Part shown: positions 6,643-12,804 of the stretch, one piece after another
Position numbering within the stretch: position 1 is the stretch's first letter
Layout: the number at the start of each line of letters is the position of its first letter
Origin: Micavibrio sp. UBA7689
GTDB taxonomy: Bacteria; Pseudomonadota; Alphaproteobacteria; Micavibrionales; Micavibrionaceae
DNA: 12,804 nucleotides
Assembly: GCA_002482805.1 (NCBI GenBank)
Contig: DLGR01000036.1
Coordinates: 1 to 12,804 of the forward strand
Reading direction: 5' to 3'
Translations under genes and position numbers: made by a program
The notes under the pieces: model-generated
Database searches by the model: none
What the model was told of the DNA's origin: nothing
Seen by the model: the letters and a program-made list of their open reading frames with translations, nothing else

Positions 6643-7339
6643 CGGATTTAAATTGTTTGAACCCGTCGTGCTTCTGGCATTGATGGTGTTCATCTTCATG
6701 GTCATGGGCTTTACCGAAGTGGCCGATGACGTGATGGAAGGCGACACGCACGGCATAGACACAGCACTTTTGATGATGCTGCGTGACGGGAACGACTCAC
6801 AAAATGCGTGGGGCCCGCCATGGGTCGAAGAAATGATGCGCGATGTCTCGGGCATGGGCGGAATTCTTATTCTCTCGTTCGTATCCATAGGCGCCGCGGC
6901 ATATTTATTTATGCGCAAAAAAATCGGGCAGGGGGTTTATCTTCTGGGCACAGTTGCAGTCGGAACTTTGCTTTCGAATATTCTAAAGGCAGGCTTTGAT
7001 CGTCCGCGCCCCGATCTCGTACCCCACGGCTCATATACTTTTACGGGCAGTTTCCCCAGTGGTCATTCCATGATGGCGGCGATTGTGTATTTGAGCGTCG
7101 GCGTGTTGCTGGCGCGGGCCCACGACAATATAAAACTGAAAATATATTTCATCGCGCTGTCGGTGATATTGACGGTGGCGATAGGGATCAGCCGCGTGTA
7201 TCTCGGCGTGCATTGGCCGTCCGACGTGCTCGCGGGATGGATGGCGGGATGCGCGTTTGCGCTCACCTTCTACATGCTCGAATGGGCGTGGATGTCTAGG
7301 ACGCGGCTTTTGTCTTTTTGGAAGACCAGTCGGGGATGA
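6602..7339 (+). CDS. PAP2-family membrane phosphatase
   Basis: Likely dephosphorylates a lipid phosphate such as phosphatidic acid, phosphatidylglycerol phosphate, undecaprenyl pyrophosphate or lipid A, with its active site facing the periplasm. All three PAP2 motifs are intact: K129-x6-R136-P137, PSGH (152-155, catalytic H155), and S197-R198-x5-H204-x3-D208 (nucleophile H204). The 245-residue protein has about six membrane segments. I chose the ATG at 6602: an earlier ATG at 6536 in the same frame would add 22 polar residues rich in proline and histidine, which is unlike a PAP2 start. The chosen start lies 41 bases inside the zinc-ribbon gene, and its ribosome-binding site is poor, so it may be translationally coupled. 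Its end overlaps lysA by 44 bases. The exact lipid substrate cannot be read from the motifs. Confidence 0.9.
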   Translation: MKTKLTKLLQLIISGFKLFEPVVLLALMVFIFMVMGFTEVADDVMEGDTHGIDTALLMMLRDGNDSQNAWGPPWVEEMMRDVSGMGGILILSFVSIGAAAYLFMRKKIGQGVYLLGTVAVGTLLSNILKAGFDRPRPDLVPHGSYTFTGSFPSGHSMMAAIVYLSVGVLLARAHDNIKLKIYFIALSVILTVAIGISRVYLGVHWPSDVLAGWMAGCAFALTFYMLEWAWMSRTRLLSFWKTSRG

Positions 7340-8588
7340 TATCCCGCCCGATAATTTCCTCATACGTTTGACGTTCGCGGATCACGGCGTAATGGCCGTC
7401 TTTCGTCATCACTTCGGGTGCCATCGGGCGCGTGTTGTAATTGGATGCCATGCTCGCGCCATACGCACCCGCCGTTTTGATAACGGCCAGATCGCCCTGT
7501 TTCATGCTCTGCATTTCGCGGCCTTGGCTGAACGTATCGCCTGTTTCGCAAATCGGGCCCACAATGTCATACGTGGCCCACGGCGCGTTGCGGTTCTGCA
7601 CGGGTTCGACGCCGTGATATGAATCATACATGGCGGGGCGGATCAAATCGTTCATCGCCGCGTCGATGATCAAATGTTTTTTGGTTTCCGTTTCTTTCAC
7701 GAACACGACTTCGCTCAAGATTACACCCGCTCCGCCCACAAGGTAACGACCCGGTTCGGTGATAATCTGCGTGTCCAGCGGGACGATGATGTTGTTGACC
7801 CATTGCGCATAGGAGTCGAGGTCCAGCAATTGTTCATCCTTGTAGACGATCGGAAAACCGCCACCGATATCGAGCGTCTTGACCGAATGGCCTTGGCTGC
7901 GCAGTTTCGTGACGATCTCGGGAAATTTCGAAAACGCCTCTTCGAATTTTGCGACTTCAAACACTTGGCTGCCCAAATGCATCGAAAGCCCGACGGGGTC
8001 GGTGTGGGTCATTTGCGCGGCGCGCGCATAGGCTTCTTCCATCACTTCAATGCCGATGCCGAATTTATCGCCCTTGCGGCCCGTGGAAATTTTCGAATGA
8101 CCGCCGCCTGAGACATTGGGGTTCAATCGGAACGCAACTTTCGCCTTGATGCCGACTTCGGCGGCGACGGCGTTGATCTTTTCCAGTTCGGGCAGGGATT
8201 CCACATTCAATTGCAAAATGCCCGCTTTCAAACACTGCGCGATTTCGCTTTGCGATTTGCCGACGCCTGTCGATACGATTTGCTCGCCTTTGAATCCGGC
8301 TTTCAATCCGCGGCGCAATTCACCTTCGGAAACGATTTCCAGACCGCTTCCCAAACCTTGGAGCAGATTCAAAACGGCGACATTGCTGTTGGCCTTGCAG
8401 GCGTAACAGATCAACGGCTGACGGTGTTTGGGCAGCGCTTTTTGAAACGCACCTGCGAGCTTTTTGTATTGGTCTTCGATCACGCCTGCCGAATACACAT
8501 ACACTGGGGTTCCGACATCCCGGGCGATCTGGCTTAAGGAAACGCCATCGGCATGAAGGACGCCGTCTTTTTCTTGAAAGCCTGTCAT
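7296..8588 (-). CDS. lysA: Diaminopimelate decarboxylase
   Basis: PLP enzyme that decarboxylates meso-diaminopimelate to L-lysine, the last step of the pathway, in the cytoplasm. The 430 residues have the normal fold-type III layout. The PLP lysine is K65 in YACKANSN (62-69). HLGSQ is at 204-208, the phosphate-binding GGGFP at 242-246 and EPGRYLV at 278-284. CETGD (347-351) supplies the cysteine and glutamate of the partner subunit's active site. YGASMASNYN (376-385) completes it. The ATG lies three bases after the stop of the LptM-like lipoprotein gene, so the two form an operon. No lysine riboswitch can be seen upstream, and the 26-base divergent gap leaves no room for one. The end overlaps the convergent PAP2 gene by 44 bases. 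Confidence 0.97.
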   Translation of the reverse strand: MTGFQEKDGVLHADGVSLSQIARDVGTPVYVYSAGVIEDQYKKLAGAFQKALPKHRQPLICYACKANSNVAVLNLLQGLGSGLEIVSEGELRRGLKAGFKGEQIVSTGVGKSQSEIAQCLKAGILQLNVESLPELEKINAVAAEVGIKAKVAFRLNPNVSGGGHSKISTGRKGDKFGIGIEVMEEAYARAAQMTHTDPVGLSMHLGSQVFEVAKFEEAFSKFPEIVTKLRSQGHSVKTLDIGGGFPIVYKDEQLLDLDSYAQWVNNIIVPLDTQIITEPGRYLVGGAGVILSEVVFVKETETKKHLIIDAAMNDLIRPAMYDSYHGVEPVQNRNAPWATYDIVGPICETGDTFSQGREMQSMKQGDLAVIKTAGAYGASMASNYNTRPMAPEVMTKDGHYAVIRERQTYEEIIGRDIIPDWSSKKTKAAS

Positions 8589-8591
8589 ATT

Positions 8592-8738
8592 CTACTCTTG
8601 CGGATAATTTCTGGGGAAACCGTTGGGGTCGCTGCCTTCCGGCGCGGACAAATCCTTGGGCTTGATGCCGCAGGCGGACACCAGCAGTACGGTTGCCAGA
8701 AGCAGGGCATATAGGCCATATTGAGAAGCGCGATTCAT
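8592..8738 (-). CDS. lptM: LptM-like small lipoprotein upstream of lysA
   Basis: A 48-residue protein, short enough to escape most gene callers. The ATG at 8738 begins MNRASQYG, followed by a hydrophobic segment and the lipobox VSAC, with C23 as the expected lipidated cysteine. The mature part has the family pattern: CGIKPKDL directly after the lipobox, an acidic-proline stretch, and FPRNYP near the C-terminus. In gammaproteobacteria the equivalent protein (LptM, formerly YifL) also sits just upstream of lysA and helps the LPS transporter LptD mature by disulfide formation. Here the stop is three bases from the lysA start. The family match rests on pattern and position, not on a search. The lipoprotein nature is strong; its role in LptD assembly in this organism is an inference. 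Confidence 0.85.
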   Translation of the reverse strand: MNRASQYGLYALLLATVLLVSACGIKPKDLSAPEGSDPNGFPRNYPQE

Positions 8739-8764
8739 AACGCCATTAAAACCACGGAAAACAC

Positions 8765-9391
8765 GTGCAAAACAAGATATTTCTGATGTCCGTCGGCCTT
8801 GCCCTGTTCATCGTTTCGGCGGTGGGCGGTTATTTCGGGCCTAAGGCGTATGTGCACTGGCGGGAAGAAAAAGCGCGTGCGGCATTTGTGCCGCCTGCCG
8901 TGCCGCAAGTGGAAGTCGATAAATTCTCGGCCCACTTTCAAAAGGTCTTCACCGCCACCGAACCCAAAACCCTGCCGGATGTGCCCCTGCATATGCCTTC
9001 CGGTAAAATCGTGCGGATATCGGATTTCAAAGGAATGCCCACTCTGGTCAATATGTGGGCGACATGGTGCGCGCCCTGCGTGGTCGAATTGCCGTCCTTG
9101 GAAAAACTGGCGGGGTTTTATAAAGGCAGGCTGAACGTAATCGCTGTGGCTTTGGAGCAAAGACCTCCCGCGGAAGTGGCCGCTTTTCTGGAAAAAAGGG
9201 CCTTGGGGGACTTTGCCGCCCATGTTGACCTGACAGGCGAATTCAGCGAGAATCTAGGCCTGCGCGGCATACCGACCAGTTTTCTGATAGGCAGTGACGG
9301 GCAGATACTCTATCGTTTTGAAGGGGATGCGGATTGGGCAGGGCCTGAATCCAAGTCCTTTTTTGATGTGTTTCTTTTACAGAAGCGCTGA
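8765..9391 (+). CDS. TlpA-like membrane-anchored thioredoxin (GTG start)
   Basis: A 208-residue thiol:disulfide oxidoreductase with an uncleaved N-terminal membrane anchor (about 5-24) and a periplasmic thioredoxin domain from about residue 65. The active site is WCAPC (101-105). The cis-proline is P170 in RGIPTSFLI. MWATWCAPCVVELPSLEKL is the typical TlpA/ResA signature, and such proteins usually reduce disulfides, for example in cytochrome c or copper-centre assembly. The GTG at 8765 is preferred because GGA lies six bases before it. An in-frame ATG at 8786 has a poorer site and would trim the anchor. It faces the lptM-like gene across 26 bases, so each promoter must lie partly in the other's coding region. 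The substrate is unknown. Confidence 0.9.
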   Translation: MQNKIFLMSVGLALFIVSAVGGYFGPKAYVHWREEKARAAFVPPAVPQVEVDKFSAHFQKVFTATEPKTLPDVPLHMPSGKIVRISDFKGMPTLVNMWATWCAPCVVELPSLEKLAGFYKGRLNVIAVALEQRPPAEVAAFLEKRALGDFAAHVDLTGEFSENLGLRGIPTSFLIGSDGQILYRFEGDADWAGPESKSFFDVFLLQKR

Positions 9392-9404
9392 ATGACTTTT
9401 TAAC
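9376..9404 (+). promoter_or_regulatory. Possible promoter for the pentapeptide-repeat gene
   Basis: TTTACA (9376-9381) and TTTAAC (9399-9404) are separated by 17 bases, matching the sigma-70 boxes at five and four of six positions. Transcription would start near 9411, about 19 bases before the ATG. The -35 lies inside the end of the tlpA-like gene. With only 38 bases between the genes, read-through from the tlpA-like gene is also possible. Confidence 0.3.
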
Positions 9405-9429
9405 ATCTCTTGGGCCATACTGAACTAAC

Positions 9430-10722
9430 ATGTCCGACACCAATGAATCCCTCGAAAAAATGACGCAGGCCCAGCTCGACGCTATGGTCGATCTGCACGT
9501 GCGCTTTTTGTCGGGTCGTTTGGGCGGACGCCGCGCGACGCTGAAAAACGTCGATCTGTCGGGACTTTCTTTCGCGGGCAAGGATATGCGCCAGACAGAT
9601 TTCACGGGCTGCAAAATGACGCGCATGGATTTGTCCAAAGCGAATTTCGGCGAAGCAAAACTTTATGCCTGCGATCTTTCAGATTCAAACCTCGCGCGTT
9701 GCAACTTCGCGCGATCCGATCTGCGCGGCGCGCGCATTCAATCCGCCAATTTGGAAGAGGCCAACTTCGACAAGGCCGACCTGCGCGTAGGCGGCTTTTC
9801 CAAAAACGGTATGTACGACACGGGCGAAAGCGTTTCCTTCCGCGGCGCGAATTTGTCGGGCGCGCGTCTTGTAGGCACTTTGGCGAATTCCGCCGACTTT
9901 GCCGATGCGATCATGACGGGCATTAACATGGCTGGCGCCGATGTGCGCAATGCGGATTTCAAGGGCGCGGATTTATCAGGCGCGCAAATGGCGGGTGTCA
10001 AACTCAAGGGCGCGCAAATGAAGGCGACCATCCTGACCGGCATCAATATGGCCGAGATCAGCGAGATGGACGTCGATATTTCCGAAGCCATCACGGATGC
10101 GAACATCGGCACGTCGGTGAAAGATCTTGAACAACCTCTGGCGAAAATGATCGAAACGCACCGCATCTGGGTTTCCAGTGCGGGCAAAGACGGCAAGCAA
10201 TTGGATCTGTCGGGCTATGATATGCGCCCGCTTGAAAGCTTGAAGGGCGAAAAGATGACGGCCATTAAGGCAGTGAAAGCGCGCTTCTTCGGCATGAATC
10301 TCTACAAGATCGAAATGCAGTCGGCCAACCTCAATGAATCCGATTTCCGCCGCTGTGATATGGAGAACGCCGATATGCGCGGCAGCTCTTTCCGCGGCGC
10401 GCGTTTCAACCACGCCACCGTGCGCAACGCAAATTTTGAACCGTTGATGTTCGGGGGCGGGGATACGACCAAACGTTTCTCTCCGTGCGATTTTGAAAAA
10501 GCCTCGCTGAGCTACGTCGATATGTCGGGCTGCAAGCTGCGTATGGCGAATTTCAAGGGCGCGGATTTGACGAATGCGAATTTAAAAGGCGCGGACTTGC
10601 GCGAAGCGGATTTCACGGGCGCCATCATGGAAAACACATTGCTGGATGATGCGCAGATCGAAGGCGCTATTCTTCCCGCCGCCGTCAAAGGCTCTGCCTT
10701 CAGGATGAAATCGGCGGATTAA
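9430..10722 (+). CDS. Pentapeptide-repeat protein with two duplicated blocks
   Basis: A 430-residue protein made mostly of A(D/N)LxG-type pentapeptide repeats, which fold as a right-handed quadrilateral beta-helix. Two blocks are visible. Each opens with a similar helical header, H23-x2-F26-L-S28 with GGRRA, and H244-x2-W247-V-S249 with GKDGKQ. Each then has a run of repeats, and each is broken by a Gly-rich loop at about the same distance from its header (around 119-137 and 337-354). A linker at about 215-243 joins the blocks. There is no signal peptide or membrane segment, so it is presumably cytoplasmic. Repeat proteins of this type include gyrase-protecting DNA mimics (Qnr, MfpA), but this one lacks their compact layout and I do not assign that role. 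No Shine-Dalgarno sequence is visible before the ATG. Confidence 0.9.
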   Translation: MSDTNESLEKMTQAQLDAMVDLHVRFLSGRLGGRRATLKNVDLSGLSFAGKDMRQTDFTGCKMTRMDLSKANFGEAKLYACDLSDSNLARCNFARSDLRGARIQSANLEEANFDKADLRVGGFSKNGMYDTGESVSFRGANLSGARLVGTLANSADFADAIMTGINMAGADVRNADFKGADLSGAQMAGVKLKGAQMKATILTGINMAEISEMDVDISEAITDANIGTSVKDLEQPLAKMIETHRIWVSSAGKDGKQLDLSGYDMRPLESLKGEKMTAIKAVKARFFGMNLYKIEMQSANLNESDFRRCDMENADMRGSSFRGARFNHATVRNANFEPLMFGGGDTTKRFSPCDFEKASLSYVDMSGCKLRMANFKGADLTNANLKGADLREADFTGAIMENTLLDDAQIEGAILPAAVKGSAFRMKSAD

Positions 10723-10725
10723 AAA

Positions 10726-11232
10726 TCACGTTATTATTGGCACGCGTATGGAAGTCGCATCATTAGCTGCGGGTGCTTGCACCAATTTGATATAACCGGA
10801 AGGCGGTGCGTGTAAGGTATCGGCGCGGGTGGCAAGCGTAAGATATACGTTGTCAACTGCGCCCGCGCACATGCCTATGGACGCCGCCGTAAAAAGAGTT
10901 TTGGTGTCCATGATCATTGGCTTTTTTTCGAAGAACATTTCTAGCGCTGCAAATAACGACATGTGAGCGCCCAGATACAGGTACGGATAATGCATCTTGG
11001 TGACAATCTCTGCCAAAGGATGCGTGGCGTTCAAAAGCGCGGCTGTGTATTCAGACGCTTGGACTACCCCGAAGGCATAGCTTAGGGAACCGACTCCGAC
11101 TGCAAGCGCAATACCTTTACTGGCTACACCGGTTTCTGGTTTTTCCTCTTTCTCGTGCGCAGGCGCCTTATCGCTTCCGGGGGTGGAGGCGGCATGGTTG
11201 TCGCGCCGAATATCGTCGGACTTTTTAAACAT
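10726..11232 (-). CDS. Hypothetical membrane protein, unrecognised
   Basis: I do not recognise this 168-residue protein. Residues 1-38 are charged and polar (Lys, Asp, Glu, Pro) and look disordered. Hydrophobic stretches follow at about 38-58, 82-101 and 113-134, the first and last rich in Gly and Ala, suggesting two or three membrane segments. The C-terminus ends in a polar tail. I chose the ATG at 11232. An in-frame TTG five codons earlier (11247) falls within the spacer of a strong promoter and would add the unlikely residues LLHCG. No ribosome-binding site is seen; the promoter geometry suggests a leaderless message. It stops three bases from the end of the convergent pentapeptide gene. 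It could be lineage-specific. Confidence 0.65.
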   Translation of the reverse strand: MFKKSDDIRRDNHAASTPGSDKAPAHEKEEKPETGVASKGIALAVGVGSLSYAFGVVQASEYTAALLNATHPLAEIVTKMHYPYLYLGAHMSLFAALEMFFEKKPMIMDTKTLFTAASIGMCAGAVDNVYLTLATRADTLHAPPSGYIKLVQAPAANDATSIRVPIIT

Positions 11233-11237
11233 GCCGC

Positions 11238-11265
11238 AATGTAACAATTTTTGTGATTATGTCAA
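11238..11265 (-). promoter_or_regulatory. Promoter with perfect -35, probably giving a leaderless transcript
   Basis: On the minus strand, TTGACA (11265-11260) matches the -35 consensus perfectly. TACATT (11243-11238) follows 16 bases later and matches the -10 at four of six positions. Only GCGGC separates the -10 from the ATG at 11232, so transcription should begin at or within a base or two of the start codon. The 50-base gap 11233-11282 is strongly AT-rich and holds nothing else that I can see. Confidence 0.55.
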
Positions 11266-11282
11266 AATATTAAAATTTTTGT

Positions 11283-11786
11283 TTATGAAACAACGGCATA
11301 GCGAAGCAGCAACAATTCCGGATGCTGCTCGACAATCCCGGTAAATTTCAAATTTAATTCGCCCATAAACCCGCCCATCGTGGGTAACCCTTTGGCAAAC
11401 ACATAGGGATGAAAGCTGACGAGAATTTCATCGACCAGCCCCGCGTTCAAAACCTGCCCGATCACGTTGGAACCGCCGACGGTAACAAAACGGTCAAACC
11501 CCAGCGCATGGATTTTTTCCAGTGCCTTATTTAAATCCTGCGCGTAATGCACCAAATGGTTTTCCGCGCCTGCTTTGGAACTGAGCACCACATTGTGCGC
11601 GCCGGGAACGGGATATACGACGTTCAGATATTGATCGAATGTTTTGCGCCCGACCAGAATGCATCCCGCCTTGCGGCAATGATCGGCGAAAATTTTCTCG
11701 TCTTTGTCTGAAACCCAGCCGGAATCGGTCTCGCCGCGGGTCATAAAACCGTTGATCGAGCTTGCGACATAGAGCGTGGATTTCAT
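11283..11786 (-). CDS. RibD C-terminal/dihydrofolate-reductase-like reductase
   Basis: A 167-residue protein with the DHFR-like fold found in the RibD C-terminal domain and in many small stand-alone reductases. Visible landmarks are the opening strand LYVASSINGFMT (5-16), LVGRKTF (44-50), and VGGSNVIGQVLNAGLVDEI (103-121), whose double glycine binds the NADPH phosphates. Length fits the stand-alone family. It lacks the RibD deaminase domain, so it is not a riboflavin RibD itself, and it is not expected to be the housekeeping DHFR. The substrate is unknown. It begins three bases after the etfA stop, and the intervening TAA gives tandem stop codons. It is probably co-transcribed with etfBA, but its ribosome-binding site is weak. 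Confidence 0.85.
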   Translation of the reverse strand: MKSTLYVASSINGFMTRGETDSGWVSDKDEKIFADHCRKAGCILVGRKTFDQYLNVVYPVPGAHNVVLSSKAGAENHLVHYAQDLNKALEKIHALGFDRFVTVGGSNVIGQVLNAGLVDEILVSFHPYVFAKGLPTMGGFMGELNLKFTGIVEQHPELLLLRYAVVS

Positions 11787-11789
11787 TTA

Positions 11790-12719
11790 TTACAGTTTCT
11801 GTGTGAGTTCCGGAACCAACGTGAACAAATCCCCGACAAGGCCGTAATCGGCGATGCCGAAGATAGGCGCTTCCGCGTCCTTGTTGATGGCGACGATGAC
11901 TTTGGAATCTTTCATTCCGGCCAAATGCTGGATAGCACCGGAAATGCCGATGGCGATGTAGAGTTGCGGCGCAACGTTCTTTCCCGTCTGGCCCACTTGG
12001 TAATCGTTGGGTACGTAACCCGCATCGACTGCGGCGCGGCTTGCGCCGATGGCCGCGCCGAGCTTGTCGGCCAGGGCTTCGATGATTTTGAATCCTTCGG
12101 TGGACCCCAATGCGCGTCCGCCCGATACGACGATCTTCGCCGCCGTCAATTCGGGGCGGTCGGATTTGGAAACTTCCGCCGAAACGAATGAAGACAAACC
12201 GCTGTCGCCGCTGACCGAGATATCTTCCACGGAAGCGGAGCCGCCGTCTTTCGCCGCGGCATCGAACGCCGTACCGCGCGCGGTGATAATTTTTATTTTA
12301 TCCGATGATTTTACGGTTGCAATCGCATTGCCCGCGTAAATGGGGCGTTCGAACGTGTCCGCATCATGCACGGCAGTGATGTCCGAAATCTGCTGCACGT
12401 CCAGTTTTGCCGCCACGCGGGGTAGAATGTTTTTCGCTGTCGTCGTTGATGCGCCGATAATATGCGAATAATTCCCCGCAATGCCTTCGATCAAAGGCGC
12501 GACGTTTTCAGCGAGTTGATTTGCCAACGAAGCATTGTCCGCCTTCAAAACTTTGGAAACGCCTGCAATCTTCGCCGCTGCATCCGCAACGCTTCCGCAA
12601 CCCGATCCCGCGACCAGCACATGCACATCGCCGCCGATTTTCGCGGCTGCTCCCACGGCGTTCAATGTCGCGGGTTTCAATTCCTTGTTGTCGTGTTCTG
12701 CGAGTACGAGAATAGCCAT
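11790..12719 (-). CDS. etfA: Electron transfer flavoprotein alpha subunit
   Basis: Holds the FAD of the EtfAB heterodimer, which accepts electrons from acyl-CoA and other dehydrogenases and passes them to ETF-ubiquinone oxidoreductase. The 309-residue protein has the N-terminal alpha/beta domain (starting ILVLAEHDN) and the C-terminal FAD-binding domain. FAD-binding landmarks are VVSGGRALGS (197-206), GASRAAVDAGYVPNDYQVGQ (225-244), TGKNVAPQLYIAIGISGAIQ (245-264) and APIFGIADYGLVGDL (284-298). Length is normal. Its ATG shares one base with the etfB stop (TGATG), as expected for two subunits made in equal amounts. Confidence 0.97.
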   Translation of the reverse strand: MAILVLAEHDNKELKPATLNAVGAAAKIGGDVHVLVAGSGCGSVADAAAKIAGVSKVLKADNASLANQLAENVAPLIEGIAGNYSHIIGASTTTAKNILPRVAAKLDVQQISDITAVHDADTFERPIYAGNAIATVKSSDKIKIITARGTAFDAAAKDGGSASVEDISVSGDSGLSSFVSAEVSKSDRPELTAAKIVVSGGRALGSTEGFKIIEALADKLGAAIGASRAAVDAGYVPNDYQVGQTGKNVAPQLYIAIGISGAIQHLAGMKDSKVIVAINKDAEAPIFGIADYGLVGDLFTLVPELTQKL

Positions 12720-12804
12720 CAGAGCACCTTTGCTTCGTTTTTGAGTTTGTCGATCAGTTCATCCACGGATGCTACCTTGCCGCCGCCTTTGCGTTTCGGG
12801 GGCT
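12719..12804 (-). CDS. etfB: Electron transfer flavoprotein beta subunit, 3' end (partial)
   Basis: The last 27 codons and the TGA (12721-12719) are present; the gene continues beyond the right edge. The visible C-terminus reads PPKRKGGGKVASVDEL, then IDKLKNEAKVL. This closely matches the conserved EtfB tail, the arm that wraps around EtfA and contains the basic PPKRK followed by a VDELIDKLKNEAKV helix. Together with the one-base overlap with etfA, the identification is firm despite the short length. Confidence 0.93.
   Translation of the reverse strand, partial: PPKRKGGGKVASVDELIDKLKNEAKVL

Noticed and set aside
7312..7326. Hairpin GTCTT-N5-AAGAC as a terminator between PAP2 and lysA
   Set aside because: Five pairs only, lying inside both coding regions, with no T run after it on either strand.
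7674..8111. A 145-codon open frame antisense to lysA
   Set aside because: It lies wholly inside lysA, whose catalytic motifs are complete on the other strand; the product shows no known motif.
9976..10413. A 145-codon frame antisense to the pentapeptide gene
   Set aside because: The regular repeats of the real gene keep the opposite frame open. Its His/Ile/Gly pattern echoes the repeats and has no independent signal.
10677..10717. CCGCCG...CGGCGG inverted repeat at the end of the pentapeptide gene as a terminator
   Set aside because: The loop is about 29 bases long and only an A-rich stretch follows, so it does not look like an intrinsic terminator for the + strand.
9430..10722. Pentapeptide protein as a quinolone-resistance (Qnr/MfpA-like) determinant
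   Set aside because: It is twice the usual length, has helical headers and large loop insertions, and lies in housekeeping DNA without mobile elements. Pentapeptide repeats alone do not imply gyrase protection.
1..12804. Mobile element, defence island or CRISPR
   Set aside because: No transposase, integrase, terminal repeats, direct-repeat array, tRNA attachment site or toxin-antitoxin pair was found; gene order and composition are consistent with core chromosome throughout.

Overview
The window looks like ordinary chromosomal DNA from an alphaproteobacterium. The evidence is gene content and order: a hisC-like tail followed by tyrC; a run on the other strand of ftsE, ftsX, a YdcF protein, plsC and a DUF2125 protein; a divergent MJ0042-type zinc-ribbon/DUF3426 protein; an LptM-type lipoprotein with lysA beside a TlpA-like thioredoxin; and etfB-etfA. 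Base composition is moderate (a little above half GC by eye). I cannot name the genus. A Rhodospirillales- or Micavibrio-like lineage is a guess. No tRNA, rRNA, CRISPR array, insertion sequence, integrase or phage gene was seen, and no stretch over 300 bases lacks a gene.

Layout. 1-1121 (+): the last codons of a hisC-like gene, then tyrC. 1045-5614 (-): a tightly packed six-gene unit, transcribed right to left, encoding a secreted helical-repeat protein, FtsE, FtsX, a YdcF-family protein, a PlsC-family acyltransferase and a DUF2125 membrane protein. Its genes overlap by 1-4 bases or are separated by 1-9. 5615-5691: a divergent promoter region. 5692-7339 (+): zinc-ribbon/DUF3426 protein and a PAP2 phosphatase. 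7296-8738 (-): lptM-like small lipoprotein and lysA. 8765-10722 (+): TlpA-like thioredoxin and a large pentapeptide-repeat protein. 10726-11232 (-): an unrecognised membrane protein with its own promoter. 11283-12804 (-): a RibD/DHFR-like reductase, etfA and the 3' end of etfB.

Much of the window concerns the cell envelope: peptidoglycan hydrolase control at division (FtsEX), phospholipid synthesis and lipid dephosphorylation (PlsC, PAP2), outer-membrane assembly (LptM-like) and periplasmic thiol chemistry (TlpA-like). Two genes serve amino-acid synthesis: tyrC for tyrosine, and lysA for lysine (its substrate, meso-diaminopimelate, is also a peptidoglycan precursor). The etf genes carry electrons from acyl-CoA dehydrogenases to the quinone pool.

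I see no obvious new defence or mobile system. The best leads are the unrecognised secreted helical-repeat protein nine bases upstream of ftsE (a possible periplasmic partner of FtsEX), the 48-residue LptM-like lipoprotein facing a thioredoxin gene across 26 bases, the internally duplicated pentapeptide protein, a probable leaderless promoter at 11238-11265, and three convergent gene pairs that overlap or abut with no room for terminators.
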